NCBI RefSeq assembly: GCF_000702445.1
Contig: NZ_JNIF01000003.1
Location: 3,596,001-3,660,000, forward strand
Length of the DNA: 64,000 bases
From: Bryobacter aggregatus MPL3
Lineage (GTDB): Bacteria; Acidobacteriota; Terriglobia; Bryobacterales; Bryobacteraceae
Reading direction: 5' to 3'
The position numbers were made by a program, and so were the translations under genes. Shown piece by piece: positions 62,054 to 64,000 of this stretch. Positions within the stretch are counted from its first letter, which is position 1; each line of letters starts with the position of its first letter. Below the pieces are notes generated by a model, which ran no database searches, had not been told where the DNA came from, and saw nothing but the letters and a program-made list of their open reading frames with translations.

Positions 62054-62558
62054 ACAAGCCCGTTTCCCGATCGGGCGCTGGCAGTATTCGGGGATGAGCA
62101 ATGAGGCAGAAGCGGCTGCTCGCGTCGAGCGCCTGCGCCTGCTGCCGGAGCAGTTGCGGGCTGTCCTTTTGCAAGGAGGAGAAGCGCGGCTCGACGTTGA
62201 GCCGCGTCCCGGCGCCTGGACGCCGCGCCAGATTGTCCATCACCTTGCCGATGCGCATGCAAACCTGACGATCCGCGTCCGTCTGATTCTCACCGAGGAG
62301 CAACCGAAGGTGAAGCCCTTTGATGAAAATACTTGGGCGGAACTGGTGGATGCCAGCTCCGCCCCGGTGGAAGAGAGTCTGCGGATTTTGGACGGTCTGC
62401 ATAGCCGCATCGCCAGGCTTCTGGCAACGCGGCCCCACAGCGATCTTGCCCGTGAGATGTTGCATCCCGAGCAAGGACTGGTGCCGCTCGACCGCCTGCT
62501 GTCCTATCTCGATTGGCATGGCCGGCACCACACCGCCCAGATTGCGGCCGCTCTTTAG
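62043..62558 (+). CDS. DinB/YfiT-like putative metal-dependent hydrolase or transferase
   Basis: A 171-residue four-helix-bundle protein of the DinB/YfiT type. It begins FPIGRWQYSGMSNEAEAAAR, and the metal triad is visible: the first histidine in RQIVHHLADAHANL, the other two in DWHGRHHTAQIAAAL. Related proteins are thiol S-transferases, such as the bacillithiol transferase BstA, or unassigned hydrolases. GGAGG lies just ahead of the ATG. It is coupled to the thioesterase upstream and shares a 4-base stop overlap with the AAA+ gene on the other strand. Confidence 0.88.
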   Translation: MTLEQARFPIGRWQYSGMSNEAEAAARVERLRLLPEQLRAVLLQGGEARLDVEPRPGAWTPRQIVHHLADAHANLTIRVRLILTEEQPKVKPFDENTWAELVDASSAPVEESLRILDGLHSRIARLLATRPHSDLAREMLHPEQGLVPLDRLLSYLDWHGRHHTAQIAAAL

Positions 62559-63853
62559 GCGACCGCGAATCCGGGCTGGCGCTTGTGCCCTCCACGCTGC
62601 TCGCTCTGCACCTGTATCAGCGCGTCATCGAGATCGCGATAGCTTAAATCGCGATTGCCGTCGAAGGCAAACTGACAGCCGAGCAGCCAGATCTCGCGCA
62701 ACTGCGCGAAGCTCATGCGCTCGCTTCGCTTGGCGATTGCCGCCAGCTTGGTTCTCGCAACGCCCTTGCGGCACATCCGCGCGAGATAGTCGAGGCGAAG
62801 CGCCTCTGTCGGCGCCGGGAAGTGGACGACGCGATCAAAGCGGCCCGGCCGCTTGAGAATCGCCTGATCGAGCAACTCCGGATGATTGGCTGTCGCCACC
62901 ACGATCACACCCTCCTGATTGCCGACGCCGTCGAGATAGTTCAGCAAGTGCGACAGCGTGCAGTTGAGATCCTCCTTCTTGCCTTCGGCAAAGAGGCGAT
63001 CGATCTCCTCGAGAATCACCAGCCCGGGAGCATGGTTTGAGGCGGCCGAGAAGAGCTGGCTCAAGGTGATGTCATAGACATCGTCCTGCGCCAGATTGAT
63101 GCTGAAGGCGGCGATGTCCGGGTGGCTGGCCATCGCTCGCACCACGCTCGTCTTCCCGTTGCCAGGAGCGCCATGCAGCAGATACCCGCGCCTCCAGGGC
63201 ACGCGCCGCTGTGCAAACCACTCCCGGCGGGCCAGGAAGTTCTCAAAGTCCTTGCGGACCAGAGCCTGGGCGTTGTCGTCGAGCAGGACGTCGTCCCAGG
63301 AGTAGGCGTTTGGGTCGAGATAGAAATCCTCGCCGGAAAACACCTGCACACGCTTCTTGCCGGAGGTGGTCCAGCGATAGGTGTGATCGAGCAGGGCGGG
63401 GAGGTCGACCGCTCGCAAGAGCACGAGCTGCCGGTTCTCTTCGTAGAAGCCACCGCCCCGGGTGGGATTCAGGTTCTGCGTCACCACGACGACGATGGGC
63501 GCCGGCAGAAAGTCAAACTGCAGCGCGAAGGCAATGTCGTGCAGGTCGGCCGTCCAGGTGGTGTTGCTGTGAATGCGATGATTGGCCGCCGTTGCGCGCA
63601 ACTGCGGCAGTTCGTTTGCGAAACGAATCGACTGGACGTGGGGACGAGCCTTAGGCCAGAGGTCGTTTGCCCCGTGGGTGAAGCGGCCACCGAAGAGGTG
63701 GTCGAGGGCCAGGGACGTGAATGAAAAGTCGGTCTCGATGGCAACGGTTTCGTCAATCGAAACGCCAAGCGAGTTCTTGATGAAATCACCGCGCTCCGTT
63801 GCCGCCTTTCGCAAGGCGGCCGCGGGCGTGGTGAAGCTAAGTGCAGTGTGCAC
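62555..63853 (-). CDS. BCS1-like AAA+ ATPase
   Basis: A 432-residue protein. Residues 1-200 form an unfamiliar N-terminal domain with a membrane-like stretch (APIVVVVTQNL) that is probably a beta strand. The AAA core (about 205-370) has Walker A in LLHGAPGNGKTSVVRAM, Walker B in GLVILEEIDRLF, sensor 1 in VVATANHPE and the arginine finger region in LKRPGRFDRVVHFP. The core is closest to BCS1/classical AAA proteins that remodel other proteins. It starts 11 bases after an SPFH-like gene on the same strand. A membrane-associated remodelling pair is possible; the substrate is unknown. Confidence 0.8.
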   Translation of the reverse strand: MHTALSFTTPAAALRKAATERGDFIKNSLGVSIDETVAIETDFSFTSLALDHLFGGRFTHGANDLWPKARPHVQSIRFANELPQLRATAANHRIHSNTTWTADLHDIAFALQFDFLPAPIVVVVTQNLNPTRGGGFYEENRQLVLLRAVDLPALLDHTYRWTTSGKKRVQVFSGEDFYLDPNAYSWDDVLLDDNAQALVRKDFENFLARREWFAQRRVPWRRGYLLHGAPGNGKTSVVRAMASHPDIAAFSINLAQDDVYDITLSQLFSAASNHAPGLVILEEIDRLFAEGKKEDLNCTLSHLLNYLDGVGNQEGVIVVATANHPELLDQAILKRPGRFDRVVHFPAPTEALRLDYLARMCRKGVARTKLAAIAKRSERMSFAQLREIWLLGCQFAFDGNRDLSYRDLDDALIQVQSEQRGGHKRQPGFAVA

Positions 63854-63864
63854 GAACGTATCCT

Positions 63865-64000
63865 TTAGTCTTTGATACTGACGAGGTTGCGGAGCAATCC
63901 ATCGACACCGCCAAGAATTTGGATTTTCTCCACCTTCCCAGCGACCTTCTCGAGGGTCTCCAGTTCTTTCATGCGAACCAATAGCGGATGCTCCGCCATC
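63865..64000 (-). CDS. SPFH/band-7-like protein, C-terminal fragment
   Basis: Only the last 44 codons lie in the window, reading MAEHPLLVRMKELETLEKVA then KVEKIQILGGVDGLLRNLV. This matches the C-terminal helix and tail of SPFH/band-7 (slipin or prohibitin-like) proteins, where LLRLKELE and GGLDGLL recur. Such proteins form membrane-bound oligomers. The rest lies beyond 64000, and the first ATG here may be internal. It sits just upstream of the AAA+ gene. Confidence 0.65.
   Translation of the reverse strand, partial: MAEHPLLVRMKELETLEKVAGKVEKIQILGGVDGLLRNLVSIKD

Noticed and set aside
1-64000. CRISPR arrays, insertion sequences, prophage or integrase genes, rRNA
   Set aside because: I looked for spaced direct repeats, transposase and integrase motifs and rRNA sequence, and saw none.

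Overview
The window looks like a chromosomal segment from an Acidobacteriota bacterium, most likely of the Solibacter/Bryobacter type. This is an inference from gene content. There are four large MacB/FtsX permeases with no ATPase partner (acidobacterial duplicated orphan permeases, ADOPs), an Oar-type TonB-dependent receptor with an N-terminal carboxypeptidase-regulatory-like domain, a PadR regulator coupled to an ADOP, and many secreted proteases and hydrolases. Coding density is very high and there is no gene-free stretch over 300 bases. I saw no phage, insertion sequence, integrase or CRISPR array. One tRNA gene, tRNA-Lys(CTT), is present.

Layout. 1-5.6 kb: the end of fabH, a myo-inositol oxygenase, a TonB_C-Sel1 protein coupled to a class V aminotransferase, and hrpB. 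5.5-9.3 kb: a cohesin-like PEP-CTERM protein in tandem with a large secreted nuclease that ends in a dockerin-like calcium repeat pair, then a decayed DUF4166 gene. 9.2-13.5 kb: a DoxX-like protein, a gluconate-dehydrogenase-subunit-3-like/GMC oxidoreductase pair and an M14 carboxypeptidase. 13.6-18.2 kb: an orphan methyltransferase-like protein and the TonB receptor. 18.3-25.1 kb: PadR-ADOP behind a palindromic promoter, a decayed duplicate of a glycosidase-like gene beside the intact copy, an ECF sigma/anti-sigma pair and a Fur-family regulator. 25.1-36.3 kb: an FHA-GAF-SpoIIE phosphatase, then a long leftward run holding a PaiB-like protein, an ADOP, a D-threonine-aldolase-like enzyme, a secreted protein, an epoxide hydrolase, zapA, a zapB-like gene, rplT, rpmI, a haem-binding protein and an EF-G paralogue.

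36.3-50.9 kb: a glycine-zipper protein, an M13 peptidase, a TrmB regulator, a MoxR-like ATPase/VWA pair, a large catalase, tRNA-Lys, an EMR-like membrane Fe-S oxidoreductase, a UDP-glucuronate decarboxylase, a DtxR-type regulator, an M28 peptidase and an esterase. 50.9-53.0 kb: a compact five-gene operon of a LysW-like zinc-ribbon protein with a long acidic tail, two carboxypeptidase-regulatory-like proteins, a redoxin and a TlpA-type thioredoxin. 53-64 kb: a DUF2721 protein, two tandem ADOPs, a SPOR-lipA-lnt operon, a thioesterase/DinB pair, and a BCS1-like AAA+ ATPase behind the 3' end of an SPFH/band-7-like gene.

Two loci stand out. The first is the cohesin-like/dockerin pair, which could be a surface-anchored nucleic-acid scavenging assembly. 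The second is the LysW-like acidic carrier operon, in which the next gene's signal-peptide start is overprinted on the acidic tail. Other points of interest are the PadR operator built into a near-leaderless promoter, two decaying genes, and four convergent gene pairs that share their stop codons in a 4-base overlap.
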